This document shows, one piece after another, positions 17,414 to 26,233 of a stretch of 64,000 nt of DNA (positions are counted from its first letter, which is position 1; each line of letters starts with the position of its first letter). Both the position numbers and the translations under genes were made by a program. The notes below the pieces were generated by a model. The model was not told where the DNA came from, searched no databases, and was given only the letters and a program-made list of their open reading frames with translations. Source of the DNA: Planktothrix agardhii NIES-204 (GTDB lineage: Bacteria; Cyanobacteriota; Cyanobacteriia; Cyanobacteriales; Microcoleaceae); contig AP017991.1 in NCBI GenBank assembly GCA_003609755.1, forward strand, positions 2,373,501-2,437,500, written 5' to 3'.

Positions 17414-18934
17414 ATGCAAGAAGAACTCAGTATCTTAATTGAAGCCCGATATCCTCTGATCTACCTCGTCACCTCCGAGGAAGAGCGGTCTGAGCAGGCT
17501 ATAGCTAAAATCGCACAAGCCAAGCGCCAGAGAGAGGTTTATGTGTGGACAGTCACTCGCGGTTTAGTCAAATATGATCAGGCCCGAACGGCGGTTCAAT
17601 CTAACACAGTCTCTCCCCAAGCGGCGATTGAGTGGGCGATTCGGCACAAGGAGCCTAACGTAAGCGGAAGTATCTATATATTTAAAGATTTGCATCCCTT
17701 CAAGGATTCCCCTGAAGTGACTCGGTGTTTGCGGGATGCGATCGCCAGTTTCAAAGGCACAAATAAGACCATCATCTTAATGTCGCCGATCCAATCTATT
17801 CCTATCGAGCTAGAGAAGGAAGTTGTGGTTCTGGACTTCGCTCTACCCGATATGAAAGAACTGAATTTAGTCTTAACCTCCCAACTGGAACAAGCTCGGT
17901 CTCGACGTTTAACCACCGAAGGACGAGAAAAACTGCTCAAAGCAGCTTTAGGCTTAACCCAGGATGAGGCCGAAAAAGTCTACCGCAAAGCCCAAGTCAC
18001 CGCCGGACGTCTGACGGAAGAAGAAGTGAATGTTGTTCTCACCGAAAAGAAACAACTAATTCGACGCAATGGCATTTTAGAATACATTGATGTCGATGAA
18101 ACCATAGATTCCGTAGGCGGTTTAGAAGAACTGAAACGCTGGTTACACCAACGTTCCAACGCCTTCACCGAAAGAGCAAGGGAATATGGTCTACCTCAAC
18201 CCAAGGGGATGTTAATTTTAGGGATACCCGGATGCGGAAAGTCCCTAATTGCTAAAACCACCTCTCGGTTATGGGGATTACCCTTACTCCGGTTAGATAT
18301 GGGTCGGGTCTATGACGGTTCTATGGTAGGTCGTTCCGAAGCCAACCTGAGAAACGCCTTAAAAACGGCTGAATCAATCTCCCCCGTGATTTTATTTATT
18401 GATGAATTAGATAAATCCTTTGCGGGTAGTGGCGGATCAGCAGACTCCGATGGTGGAACCTCAAGCCGGATCTTTGGATCATTCCTGACCTGGATGCAGG
18501 AAAAAAGCTCTCCTGTATTTGTCATGGCAACGGCCAACCGCGTCGAACGCCTTCCGGGGGAATTCCTCAGAAAAGGTCGATTTGATGAAATCTTCTTTGT
18601 GGATTTACCCACCCAAGAAGAACGCCAAGATATTTTTAAAATTCATCTGTCCAAACGCCGTCGGGAAATCGAACGCTTCGACATAGAACAACTGTCTAAG
18701 GTTTCCGAAGGCTTTTCTGGAGCAGAAATTGAGCAGGCCGTAATCGCTTCGATGTACGAAGCCTTTGCTCAAGACCGCGAGTTTACGCAGCTTGATATCA
18801 TTGCCGCGATTAAGTCCACGATGCCCTTGTCCAAGACCATGAACGAACAGGTCACCGCACTACGAGATTGGGCAAGACAGCGTGCACGTCCGGCTGCGTC
18901 CTCCGTCGCTGAATATCAGCGCATGGAGTTCTAA
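17414..18934 (+). CDS. ycf46: Ycf46 AAA+ ATPase
   Basis: 506 aa. The N-terminal domain (about 1-230) is typical of Ycf46. The AAA+ core has Walker A G-I-P-G-C-G-K-S (about 274-281), Walker B V-I-L-F-I-D-E-L-D-K and the second-region-of-homology arginine in R-K-G-R-F-D. Ycf46 is found in cyanobacteria and red-lineage plastids. In Synechocystis it has been linked to inorganic carbon uptake and photosynthesis control. It follows the RHH protein and precedes the Ycf35-like gene, a grouping seen in other cyanobacteria. Length and motifs are normal. Confidence 0.93.
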   Translation: MQEELSILIEARYPLIYLVTSEEERSEQAIAKIAQAKRQREVYVWTVTRGLVKYDQARTAVQSNTVSPQAAIEWAIRHKEPNVSGSIYIFKDLHPFKDSPEVTRCLRDAIASFKGTNKTIILMSPIQSIPIELEKEVVVLDFALPDMKELNLVLTSQLEQARSRRLTTEGREKLLKAALGLTQDEAEKVYRKAQVTAGRLTEEEVNVVLTEKKQLIRRNGILEYIDVDETIDSVGGLEELKRWLHQRSNAFTERAREYGLPQPKGMLILGIPGCGKSLIAKTTSRLWGLPLLRLDMGRVYDGSMVGRSEANLRNALKTAESISPVILFIDELDKSFAGSGGSADSDGGTSSRIFGSFLTWMQEKSSPVFVMATANRVERLPGEFLRKGRFDEIFFVDLPTQEERQDIFKIHLSKRRREIERFDIEQLSKVSEGFSGAEIEQAVIASMYEAFAQDREFTQLDIIAAIKSTMPLSKTMNEQVTALRDWARQRARPAASSVAEYQRMEF

Positions 18935-19087
18935 AGGCTTACTCCTAGTCCAAATAGGAGTTAAGGCTAGTCCCCAAAACCGACTAGCAGTTCCCAAAAC
19001 CAAAAAAAGCCGTCCCCTCTTATAAAGACGGCATTGATTCTAACCAAACCGTTGTTGTTTCGTTTTCAGTTCACGGAGGATACCGAA
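18935..19087. other. Three hairpins between ycf46 and the Ycf35-like gene
   Basis: ACTCCTA/TAGGAGT (18941-18961), CTAGT/ACTAG (18967-18987) and GCCGTC/GACGGC (19009-19032). None is followed by T's on the plus strand. The last has an A7 run before it, so it would terminate only leftward transcription. These may set relative mRNA levels within the operon. Confidence 0.45.
19009..19032 (-). terminator. Possible minus-strand terminator hairpin
   Basis: GCCGTC/GACGGC stem. On the minus strand it is followed by seven T's. No minus-strand gene ends here, so it may stop antisense transcription or serve as a processing hairpin. Confidence 0.35.
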
Positions 19088-19441
19088 ATGTCTCACTTTA
19101 GCACACTGCGTACTAAAATCGCCGATTCCGAAATCTTGAAAGCTTCTCTGAGTGATATTGGTATTAGCACTAAAACTAATGCTGATGTTCGTGGCTATAA
19201 TGGCCAACGGGTTCGTGCCGACTTGGTTGCAGTCCTTGAAGGCGAATATGACCTCGGTTGGTCTCGCAACAGCGATGGTACTTTCGATTTAATTGCTGAT
19301 CTGTGGGGTGTGGCTAAAAAACACAACCAAACCGAACTGATCAACTCTATTAATCAAAAATACGCCGTTAATAAGACCTTAGCTGATGTTAAACAGCGCG
19401 GTCTGCAAAACGCCAACGTGAAATTGGTTGTCCAAAAATAG
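19088..19441 (+). CDS. DUF1257 / Ycf35-like protein
   Basis: 117 aa from ATG 19088, set by a clear GGAGG 7 bp upstream; the frame is open further back to 19034 but without family character. S-H-F-S-T-L-R-T-K-I then D-V-R-G-Y-N-G-Q match the cyanobacterial/plastid DUF1257 (Ycf35) family. Function is unknown. The family usually lies near ycf46 and small ferredoxin-like genes, and here it follows ycf46. A strong terminator at 19467 ends the unit. Confidence 0.85.
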   Translation: MSHFSTLRTKIADSEILKASLSDIGISTKTNADVRGYNGQRVRADLVAVLEGEYDLGWSRNSDGTFDLIADLWGVAKKHNQTELINSINQKYAVNKTLADVKQRGLQNANVKLVVQK

Positions 19442-19466
19442 TTGGTCTAAGCGTTCCCAAGCTTGC

Positions 19467-19503
19467 GGGTTAACCTGAATTTATCAGGGTTAACCCGTTT
19501 TTC
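19467..19503 (+). terminator. Strong rho-independent terminator
   Basis: GGGTTAACCTG pairs with CAGGGTTAACCC (one bulged G) around a 7-nt loop, followed by GTTTTTCT. It lies 25 bp after the Ycf35-like stop codon. Confidence 0.85.
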
Positions 19504-19594
19504 TATTTGCAACTAGATCAATTTATGAGATATTTTGGTAATATTCATCATAGTAGATCGGTAATCTACTAATTAAAAAACGTAGCAAATTCTC

Positions 19595-20275
19595 ATGCAA
19601 ACTGAAGCTTTTAGCGAGCTTTTTCCACTATTCAAAGGGGCCAATCCTGAAACATTAGAATGGCTGCTATCCGTTGCTGTCAAACATGAATATCCGGCTG
19701 ATAGGGCGGTGGTCATGGAAGATGCTTGGGGGAATGCAGTCTATTTTGTCGTTTCTGGATGGGTGAAAGTCCGACGGTTATCGGGGGATGAAGTTGTCAC
19801 ATTAGCCATTTTGGGGCGAGGAGATTTCTTCGGAGAAATGGCGATTTTAGATGAATCTCCCCGGGCCAATGATGTGATCGCCCTATCTTCGGTGCGGTTA
19901 ATTAGTGTTTCGGCTCAACGCTTTATCCAGACGCTGTTTAAAGATCCCCAACTTCACCATAGAATGTTGCAGTTAATGGTGCGTCGTTTGCGTCAAACCA
20001 ACCAACGGTATCAAATTCGTCACCGACCTCCGGCGGTTAAACTCGCCAATACCTTGGTAGAATTAGCTGAAAATTACGGTCAGCCCACGGAAAAAGGGGC
20101 GGATATTTTTAATATTCCTTTCCAAGATTTAGCAGATGTTACGGATATTTCTTTAGAAGAAACAACTAAAATTATGGATAAAATTATGAGTAAAGGATGG
20201 ATGAATATTGATGAAGAAAAACAAATGATTCATTTACTCAATCTCAAACATTTAAACCATCTTTCTAGCCAATAA
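19595..20275 (+). CDS. Crp/Fnr-family transcriptional regulator
   Basis: 226 aa. An N-terminal cyclic-nucleotide-binding beta barrel (about 10-125) with phosphate-loop-like G-E-M-A-I-L-D-E-S-P-R-A at 80-91, a dimer helix (about 126-145) and a C-terminal winged HTH (F-Q-D-L-A-D-V-T-D-I-S-L-E-E-T about 172-186). No Fe-S cysteines, so it is not an FNR-type oxygen sensor. The loop retains Gly-Glu and Arg, so cAMP or cGMP binding is possible, but the residues after Arg differ from E. coli CRP. The gene is monocistronic with a hairpin behind it. Targets are unknown. Confidence 0.88.
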   Translation: MQTEAFSELFPLFKGANPETLEWLLSVAVKHEYPADRAVVMEDAWGNAVYFVVSGWVKVRRLSGDEVVTLAILGRGDFFGEMAILDESPRANDVIALSSVRLISVSAQRFIQTLFKDPQLHHRMLQLMVRRLRQTNQRYQIRHRPPAVKLANTLVELAENYGQPTEKGADIFNIPFQDLADVTDISLEETTKIMDKIMSKGWMNIDEEKQMIHLLNLKHLNHLSSQ

Positions 20276-20310
20276 ATCCCAAATATTCAACGCTAAAATT
20301 CAGCGTTGTT

Positions 20311-20350
20311 AATTTTCCCTTCTCTTTGACGGAGGGGAAAATTATTGTTT
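20311..20350 (+). terminator. Hairpin terminator after the Crp/Fnr gene
   Basis: AATTTTCCC pairs with GGGAAAATT around a short loop and leads into a T-rich tract. A smaller CAACGCT/AGCGTTG hairpin lies just upstream (about 20288-20308). Confidence 0.55.
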
Positions 20351-20379
20351 ATTAACAATTTTTTTTATCTTTAAAAATC

Positions 20380-22167
20380 ATGACTGAAGCAACTCAAACC
20401 CGTGCTTATAATCAAGCTATAATTATTCCTAGCTTACAGTATTGGGTAGCCATTCCTAAACCAGAATCCCATTTATTTGAAGTTACCTTACGGATTCAAA
20501 AAGATATTATTTCATCCTCCGTATTAGATTTAAAAATGCCCGTTTGGACTCCGGGCTCCTATTTAGTGCGGGAATATTCCCGACATTTACAGGATTTTGC
20601 TGTTCGTGACCAGGATGGAAGCCCTTTAAATTGGCAAAAAATTAGTAAAAATCATTGGCGAATTACAACTAATTCCGCCACAGAAATCACAGTTGATTAT
20701 CGAATTTTTGCGAATGAATTAAGTGTAAGAACCAATCATTTAGATAGTTCCCATGGTTATTTTAATGGGGCGGCTTTATTTTTATATGTACCCGAATATA
20801 AACAACAATCAATTCAAGTCACCATAGAACCCCCTAAAAATTGGATGGTTAGCACCACTTTACCCCCGGTTTCCCATCAACCTAATACGTTTTATGCTGA
20901 TAATTTTGATACCTTAGTTGATAGTCCCTTTGAAATCGGAACCCATCGTTTATATGAATTTGAAATCGAGGGAAAATCCCATCAATTAGCGATTTGGGGC
21001 GAAGGAAATCTTAATCCTGAAAGGTTAATTACGGATTTCCAAAAAGTTATCGCCATAGAATCGGAATTATTTGGGGGACTACCCTACGAACGTTATTTAT
21101 TTTTGTTACATCTTTCTAATCATGGTTTTGGTGGTTTAGAACATAAAGAGTCTTGTTCTTTAATTTATTCTCGATTTGGCTTCCGTAGTCCCGATAAATA
21201 TAATAGATTTATGCAGTTAGTCGCCCATGAATTTTTCCATTTATGGAACGTTAAACGCATTCGTCCGAAAGCATTAGAAGTGTTTGATTATGAACAGGAA
21301 AATTATACTCCTTCCCTGTGGTTTTCCGAAGGAACAACCAGTTATTACGATATGGTAATTCCCTATCGGGCGAGAATTTTTGATGTTAAGGGCTTTTTTC
21401 ATGCCATTTCTAAAGAAATTACTCGCTTACAAACCATTCCCGGGCGGTTAGTTCAACCATTAAGTGAATCGAGTTGGGATACTTGGATTAAACTTTATCG
21501 GCGAGAATCCCATAGTGATAATAACCAAATTTCCTATTATTTAAAAGGAGAATTAGTTTCATTCTTACTGGATTTATTGATTAGAAGTAAACATGGAAAT
21601 TCCCGTTCTTTGGATGATGTAATGCGCCAAATGTGGAAAGAATTTGGTCAACCAGAAATTGGCTTTACCCCCGAACAATTAGAACAGATTATAGAGTCCG
21701 TTGCTGAAACATCTTTAAGCGATTTTTTCCAACAATATTTGTATGGAATTACCGAACTTCCCTATAATGAATATTTAGAACCCTTTGGTTTACAATTAAT
21801 TGCAGAAACCACCGATGAAACCCCCTATTTGGGTTGTAAAGTTGCATCGGAAAAAGGCAAAGAAATCATCAAATTTGTAGAAACAAATAGTCCCGCCGAA
21901 ACCGCAGGATTAGATATTAACGATGAACTTTTAGCCTTAAATGGATTCAAAGTCACCTCCGACCAATTCCATGAACGTTTAAAAGATTATAAACCTGGGG
22001 ATATAGTAGAATTAACATTTTTTCATCAAGATTTGTTGCGAACTTGTCAAGTTACCTTGACCTATCCCCGTCCTAATCATTACAAAATTATTTCCGTAGC
22101 CCAACCCACCCCTGAACAAAAACGAAACTTTGAAGGTTGGTTAGGTTGTCCCTATCACAATTTATGA
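20380..22167 (+). CDS. M61 family metallopeptidase with PDZ domain
   Basis: 595 aa. The zinc-binding H-E-F-F-H at 283-287 is followed by L-W-N-V-K-R-I-R-P, the M61 hallmark, and the third ligand lies in the E-G-T-T-S-Y-Y helix. An N-terminal beta-rich domain and a C-terminal PDZ domain (about 470-560) complete the usual M61 layout. Family members cleave N-terminal Gly/Ala from peptides. No signal peptide is visible, so it is probably cytoplasmic. The TerB-like gene follows after 34 bp. Confidence 0.92.
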   Translation: MTEATQTRAYNQAIIIPSLQYWVAIPKPESHLFEVTLRIQKDIISSSVLDLKMPVWTPGSYLVREYSRHLQDFAVRDQDGSPLNWQKISKNHWRITTNSATEITVDYRIFANELSVRTNHLDSSHGYFNGAALFLYVPEYKQQSIQVTIEPPKNWMVSTTLPPVSHQPNTFYADNFDTLVDSPFEIGTHRLYEFEIEGKSHQLAIWGEGNLNPERLITDFQKVIAIESELFGGLPYERYLFLLHLSNHGFGGLEHKESCSLIYSRFGFRSPDKYNRFMQLVAHEFFHLWNVKRIRPKALEVFDYEQENYTPSLWFSEGTTSYYDMVIPYRARIFDVKGFFHAISKEITRLQTIPGRLVQPLSESSWDTWIKLYRRESHSDNNQISYYLKGELVSFLLDLLIRSKHGNSRSLDDVMRQMWKEFGQPEIGFTPEQLEQIIESVAETSLSDFFQQYLYGITELPYNEYLEPFGLQLIAETTDETPYLGCKVASEKGKEIIKFVETNSPAETAGLDINDELLALNGFKVTSDQFHERLKDYKPGDIVELTFFHQDLLRTCQVTLTYPRPNHYKIISVAQPTPEQKRNFEGWLGCPYHNL

Positions 22168-22201
22168 CATAATTAGGGGGAAATATTCACAGGTTAGGTT
22201 A

Positions 22202-22681
22202 ATGGAAGTCCCGCCTCCCCCTTCAATTACACCCCGTCAGATGAATCTTTTGCGGGTTGTAGCATCGATGGCTTGGTCAGATGGAGAATTAGCCACTGAA
22301 GAAGTTAATGTGATGCTAGATCAGTTTAGCCGTTTATTTGCTAAACAGGAACAACAACAGCAGGAACTTCAACAGGAATTAAGGGATTATTTAATGCAAA
22401 ATATCCCCTTGGAGGAGTTAATTCCTAAACTAGAAACCCAACCAGAACGGGAATTGGTACTTATTTTAGGATATGAAGTAATTAATTCCAGTTCTCGCAC
22501 GCCAGATGAACCTAAAATTAACCCCGACGAAGCCGCAGCTTATCAAAAATTATTAGACTTACTTAATCTTCCTTCCGAGGTAGTTGAACGTTTGGAAGTT
22601 GAGATGGATAATCCCTCTGATTCTAAAGCACAACTGATTGAAACCATTACTCGTAAATTAGGAGAATTTATTCACAAATAA
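22202..22681 (+). CDS. TerB-like helical protein
   Basis: 159 aa, all helical. The opening after a Pro-rich start, M-N-L-L-R-V-V-A-S-M-A-W-S-D-G-E-L, matches the TerB/DjlA N-terminal helix pair with its conserved acidic metal-site residues. In cyanobacteria such stand-alone TerB proteins have no proven link to tellurite. It shortly follows the M61 gene and ends at a clean terminator, so it is the last gene of that unit. Confidence 0.7.
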   Translation: MEVPPPPSITPRQMNLLRVVASMAWSDGELATEEVNVMLDQFSRLFAKQEQQQQELQQELRDYLMQNIPLEELIPKLETQPERELVLILGYEVINSSSRTPDEPKINPDEAAAYQKLLDLLNLPSEVVERLEVEMDNPSDSKAQLIETITRKLGEFIHK

Positions 22682-22698
22682 AAGACTATTAAATAGAT

Positions 22699-22735
22699 AG
22701 GGGATAACTTCTAAATCCCCTTTATATTTTTCAAG
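22699..22735 (+). terminator. Rho-independent terminator
   Basis: AGGGGAT pairs with ATCCCCT around a 9-nt loop, followed by TTATATTTTT. Confidence 0.75.
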
Positions 22736-22772
22736 AAAAAACCGGATTATCGAGTTAAAAATTTCAAATTCC

Positions 22773-23588
22773 ATGAATGACATCAATAAACAAGCTCACA
22801 AAGGCCGTATTGCAGCTATCATTGAAATTCTTAATCAAGAAATGACTGATTTAGGGGTAACTAATCGGGCTATTTATATCAATAATATCTTGCAATTGCT
22901 GTGTGAAGCGAAGAATGCTGAATCCTTAGAAAAATCAATAGTTGTTAGTAAAGTTCGTGGGATTTTAGAATCAATTTCACCGCCTAATATTCGTCGAGTC
23001 CATATTAATAGTCGTATCCGACAAGAAAAGCAATTACTCTGGTTAGAGGATATTACTCAAGATCCTGAAAATCAACTATTATGGTCTGAAAAAATTATTC
23101 TTAAAAAACCTAATATTTTTTATAAAATTTCAGGTTCAAATCCAAGAGATTCCGCCATTGAATCCTTATCTAATCAACCCAAATCTAGTCAAATACAACA
23201 AAATTTAATTTGGGCTATTGCTGTTACTGTAGTATTAATATTAATGGGATTTCTTCTGTATAATGCCTTACAATTTCAATTATTAGAATCCCTACAATCT
23301 CAGTCACAAAATGATATAAAATCATCTCCTCAACCGCCAGAAATTTTATCTTCAGCCCAACAATTTAGTCGCGGAGTAAAAATCGCAGAAGAAGCCGCCT
23401 CCGAGGGAAAATTTGCTGATACCCGTCAAGAATGGTTAGAAATCGCCCAGAAATGGCAGCAAGCCGCCGATTCTATGGAAGTAGTTTCTCCCGATTTTGA
23501 ACGCTATGCTACCGCCCAAAATCGGGCTGCATTATATCGTCGCAATCAAGAACAAGCTCAACAAGAAGCTGACGCGATGAATAATTAA
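22773..23588 (+). CDS. Membrane protein of unknown function
   Basis: 271 aa. A cytoplasmic N-terminal part (1-142) is mostly helical and basic. One hydrophobic helix (about 147-166, A-I-A-V-T-V-V-L-I-L-M-G-F) follows, and the C-terminal 100 residues are Gln/Ala/Glu-rich helices resembling a short TPR-like or coiled-coil arm (G-K-F-A-D-T-R-Q-E-W-L-E-I-A-Q-K-W). A single-span protein with the helical arm in the periplasm is likely. I do not recognise a family. It lies alone between a terminator and the convergent recR. Confidence 0.6.
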   Translation: MNDINKQAHKGRIAAIIEILNQEMTDLGVTNRAIYINNILQLLCEAKNAESLEKSIVVSKVRGILESISPPNIRRVHINSRIRQEKQLLWLEDITQDPENQLLWSEKIILKKPNIFYKISGSNPRDSAIESLSNQPKSSQIQQNLIWAIAVTVVLILMGFLLYNALQFQLLESLQSQSQNDIKSSPQPPEILSSAQQFSRGVKIAEEAASEGKFADTRQEWLEIAQKWQQAADSMEVVSPDFERYATAQNRAALYRRNQEQAQQEADAMNN

Positions 23589-23642
23589 GGTTTTTTGGTA
23601 AAACCCAAGTCTAAATCAAGAAACTCTGCGGGTGGGTATTCT

Positions 23643-24236
23643 TTAATCCAACTCCCGCCGCCCTTCTAAAGCCCGGGCTAAGGTAATTTCATCGGCATAT
23701 TCTAACTCGCCTCCCATGGGTAAACCAAAGGCAATTCTAGTTACTCTCGTGAAAGGTCTTAATAGTTGACCGATATATAAAGTTGTGGTTTCCCCCTCAA
23801 CACTGGGACTAATAGCAATAATCACTTCTTTAATTTGTTGTTGACTCACCCGACGCACTAGGGGTTGAATGGTTAATTGTTCGGGGCTAACCCCATCCAT
23901 AGGAGAAATTACCCCACCCAAAACATGATATTTACCCTTATATTCCCGGGTTTTTTCTAAAGCGATGACATCCCGGGAGTCGGAGACCACACAAATTGTA
24001 TCGGGGTCACGTTGGGGGTTACGACAAATATCACAAACGGGTTCAGCCGAGAGATGGAAACAAACCTGACAAAAACCCACTTGCTGTTTAGCATCCAATA
24101 ACGCCTGGGCTAACGCTTGCACATCTTCATCAGGACGCTTAATAATATGAAGCGCTAGGCGTTGGGCTGTTTTTGGCCCCACACCTGGTAAACGTTGCAA
24201 TTGCTCAATTAACCGAGCTAAGGGACGAGTATAAAC
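23643..24236 (-). CDS. recR: Recombination protein RecR
   Basis: About 197 aa when started where the family begins ([24 protein letters not shown]). It has the helix-hairpin-helix, a four-Cys zinc finger (C-Q-V-C and C-D-I-C) and the Toprim motif with D-S-R-D. RecR acts with RecF/RecO to load RecA at gaps. The codon before Y-T-R-P is GTT (24236), preceded by ACG; no ATG, GTG or TTG occurs there, although a GGAGGT Shine-Dalgarno lies 9 bp upstream. The nearest ordinary start, TTG 24200, would remove 12 conserved residues. A palindromic repeat sits just upstream. Confidence 0.88.
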   Translation of the reverse strand, partial: VYTRPLARLIEQLQRLPGVGPKTAQRLALHIIKRPDEDVQALAQALLDAKQQVGFCQVCFHLSAEPVCDICRNPQRDPDTICVVSDSRDVIALEKTREYKGKYHVLGGVISPMDGVSPEQLTIQPLVRRVSQQQIKEVIIAISPSVEGETTTLYIGQLLRPFTRVTRIAFGLPMGGELEYADEITLARALEGRRELD

Positions 24237-24262
24237 CGTCGGACTACCTCCAATTCCAAACC

Positions 24263-24313
24263 GTAGTAAGCCCTTCAGGGCTTTCTGAAAGAGAGTCCTA
24301 AAGGACTCACTAC
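24263..24313. repeat. Small dispersed double-hairpin repeat upstream of recR
   Basis: Bounded by GTAGTAAGCCCTTCAGGGCT on the left and AGTCCTAAAGGACTCACTAC on the right. Each half is a hairpin, and the outer GTAGT/ACTAC also pair. Same family as 26162, 39042, 41715 and 42471. Confidence 0.65.
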
Positions 24314-24461
24314 ATCTTACCTTAAAAATTCCCCCTCTCCTTCCCGACCTATCTATTCGGTTTCCGCATAGAAACTATGCTTAATGGGTTTTGATTGTTT
24401 TAAGAAGTGTGACTAAGCTAAGGACAACAAGCGAAAAACGAATAACCTAAATAAAATCTGT

Positions 24462-24953
24462 ATGTTTGAATTAATCCCCTTTCACAAATTCCGTGATACT
24501 CCCAGTGTCCGTTTTTTTGATATTACAATTGCTAATTCTAACGCCCGGGATTTAGTCTTCCATGAAGGGCCAGCCATTAGTCCCAATAACACCGAAGCTG
24601 GATATTGGCAATTTTATCTTCATCCCCATCAAGAAGATAATTTGTTAGCAGTGAGTGGGGGACGTACTTTTTATTTAGTTAATTTTACTTGGAAACATCC
24701 CTATCATATTGTTAGATTAGATGCTAACCGTCACATTTTAAGGATTCCCCCCGGAACGTTCCATCGTTCTGTTTCTGACCCCGATGGTTCTTTGGTATTA
24801 AACCAAGCCGTTAGAACCGCAGAAGCTACTATTAAAAGTGAGTTTCGGGTTTATAATAGTTTTGAAATTCCCCGTTTACTCAGAGTTACTTCTAAATTCG
24901 GCCCGAAACCAATTCTACATGGTTTTGATCAGGAAGAACGACAAGCGGCTTAA
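24462..24953 (+). CDS. Conserved protein, possible cupin-like fold
   Basis: 163 aa, beta-rich. Features are an early H-E-G-P-A-I-S-P turn, L-H-P-H-Q-E-D-N-L-L-A-V-S-G-G-R-T-F, and R-I-P-P-G-T-F-H-R-S, the last resembling the glycine-proline-histidine turn of cupin or carbohydrate-epimerase barrels. His residues in these two motifs could bind metal, but the family is not one I can name. No signal peptide. It is convergent with hypB and separated from it by a hairpin. Its nearness to hydrogenase maturation genes may be chance. Confidence 0.6.
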   Translation: MFELIPFHKFRDTPSVRFFDITIANSNARDLVFHEGPAISPNNTEAGYWQFYLHPHQEDNLLAVSGGRTFYLVNFTWKHPYHIVRLDANRHILRIPPGTFHRSVSDPDGSLVLNQAVRTAEATIKSEFRVYNSFEIPRLLRVTSKFGPKPILHGFDQEERQAA

Positions 24954-24967
24954 ATTGGACTTTAACT

Positions 24968-25004
24968 AGAGAAACTGGATTTCTTCCAGAAACTCGGTTT
25001 CTCT
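24968..25004. terminator. Hairpin between convergent genes
   Basis: AGAGAAAC pairs with GTTTCTCT and an inner TTTCT/AGAAA extends the stem. It lies 15 bp after the upstream stop and 20 bp from the hypB stop, so it may serve both directions. Confidence 0.5.
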
Positions 25005-25023
25005 GTCTCTCCAGTTTAAATAA

Positions 25024-25815
25024 CTAATTAATCTTTAATTCTAAAATCTGTTGCTCTAAAAATTGATACCATTCATTCATCCCAACACCTGTTTTAGCAG
25101 AAACTTCAAAAATTCGAGCTTGGGGAACAATTTTTTTAATATTATTTAAGGCTAATTCTCGATCAAAACCCACGACTTCCGCAATATCAATTTTATTAAT
25201 AATTACCACATCAGCAGTTTTAAATAATGTCGGATATTTCAAGGGTTTGTCTTCCCCTTCCGTGACGGAAAGTAAAGCAATTCGTTGATTTTCTCCTAAG
25301 TCATAGGCCGCCGGACAGACTAAATTTCCGACATTTTCAATAATTAATAATTTGACTGAATCTAAGTTAATTTCAGAAAGGGCTTTAGCGACCATATCCG
25401 CTTCCAAATGACAAACATTTCCCGTGGTAATTTGAACCACTTGCGCCCCCGACCGTCTGAGTCTTTGAGCATCATTATCGGTGGCTAAATCTCCAACAAT
25501 TACAGCCCCAGGAAGATAGGAATTAATATCAGTTAGAGCCCGTTCAATAAAAGCGGTTTTTCCCGAACCAGGGGAGGATAAAACGTTTAAAACAAATAGT
25601 CCTTTACCCCAAAAAAAGCCTCGATTTCGTTCTGCTAATCGTTCATTTTTAGAGAGAATGGCTTCGTGAATTGTTAAGGTTTGATGGGGATGTTCATGAT
25701 CAGAATGTTGATCATGGTGATGATCATGGGTGTGGAGATGGTCGTGATGATCATGACTATGGATTTCAATTGTTCCAGGGGTAACAGCGCAACCGCAATT
25801 TGTACACATAATCAA
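25024..25815 (-). CDS. hypB: Hydrogenase nickel incorporation GTPase HypB
   Basis: 263 aa. The N-terminus has the C-T-N-C-G-C high-affinity metal motif, then a His-rich stretch (about 18-50) for nickel storage. The GTPase core follows: P-loop S-S-P-G-S-G-K-T near 80-87, a D-L-A-T-D switch and N-K-I-D. HypB with HypA delivers Ni to the NiFe hydrogenase large subunit. ATG overlaps the hypA stop (ATGA), showing translational coupling. The hydrogenase structural genes and hypCDEF are not in this window. Confidence 0.95.
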   Translation of the reverse strand: MIMCTNCGCAVTPGTIEIHSHDHHDHLHTHDHHHDQHSDHEHPHQTLTIHEAILSKNERLAERNRGFFWGKGLFVLNVLSSPGSGKTAFIERALTDINSYLPGAVIVGDLATDNDAQRLRRSGAQVVQITTGNVCHLEADMVAKALSEINLDSVKLLIIENVGNLVCPAAYDLGENQRIALLSVTEGEDKPLKYPTLFKTADVVIINKIDIAEVVGFDRELALNNIKKIVPQARIFEVSAKTGVGMNEWYQFLEQQILELKIN

Positions 25816-26153
25816 GAAACCTCTAAAGATGTTAATTCTAACTCTTTTCCCTGAAGAATATCAAGGCTATATTGATGACAATGGGGACATTCATAAATAT
25901 AATCGTCCGGCTGAAATTCAACCTGACAATTATGACAATAACAGCGAACAGAAATTGAATCGATTTCAAAAATAGCGGTTTCTGCCATTGTTCCTTTCGC
26001 CACCACATCAAAGGCAAATTCTAACGCCTCTGGGATAACTCCCGATAGAGCCCCTACTTTCATTTTAAGCCAATGAATTTGAGTTGCCCCTTGTTGTTTA
26101 GCATGGTTTAAGGCAATCTCTAGGGTTTGTTCCATAATACTAACTTCGTGCAT
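25812..26153 (-). CDS. hypA: Hydrogenase maturation nickel metallochaperone HypA
   Basis: 113 aa with the invariant M-H-E nickel-binding start and the zinc ribbon C-x2-C (C-H-N-C and C-P-H-C, about 73-95). It hands Ni to the large subunit with HypB, whose gene overlaps its stop by 4 bp. The start is certain because the amino-terminal M-H-E is functional. A dispersed palindrome lies directly upstream (26162-26208). Confidence 0.95.
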   Translation of the reverse strand: MHEVSIMEQTLEIALNHAKQQGATQIHWLKMKVGALSGVIPEALEFAFDVVAKGTMAETAIFEIDSISVRCYCHNCQVEFQPDDYIYECPHCHQYSLDILQGKELELTSLEVS

Positions 26154-26161
26154 AATTATTT

Positions 26162-26208
26162 GTAGTAACCTCTTTAGGGTTTTTTTTCAGTCCTGAAGGA
26201 CTCACTAC
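26162..26208. repeat. Small dispersed palindrome between hypA and the protease gene
   Basis: TAGTAACCTCTTTAGGGTT joined to AGTCCTGAAGGACTCACTAC. The right half is a perfect AGTCCT/AGGACT hairpin, shared with 24263-24313. Confidence 0.6.
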
Positions 26209-26233
26209 GGTTGGTTTTAATTGTAACTTATTT

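Noticed and set aside
19009-19032. Terminator for ycf46
   Set aside because: The T run is on the wrong side for rightward transcription. Listed only as a possible minus-strand terminator.
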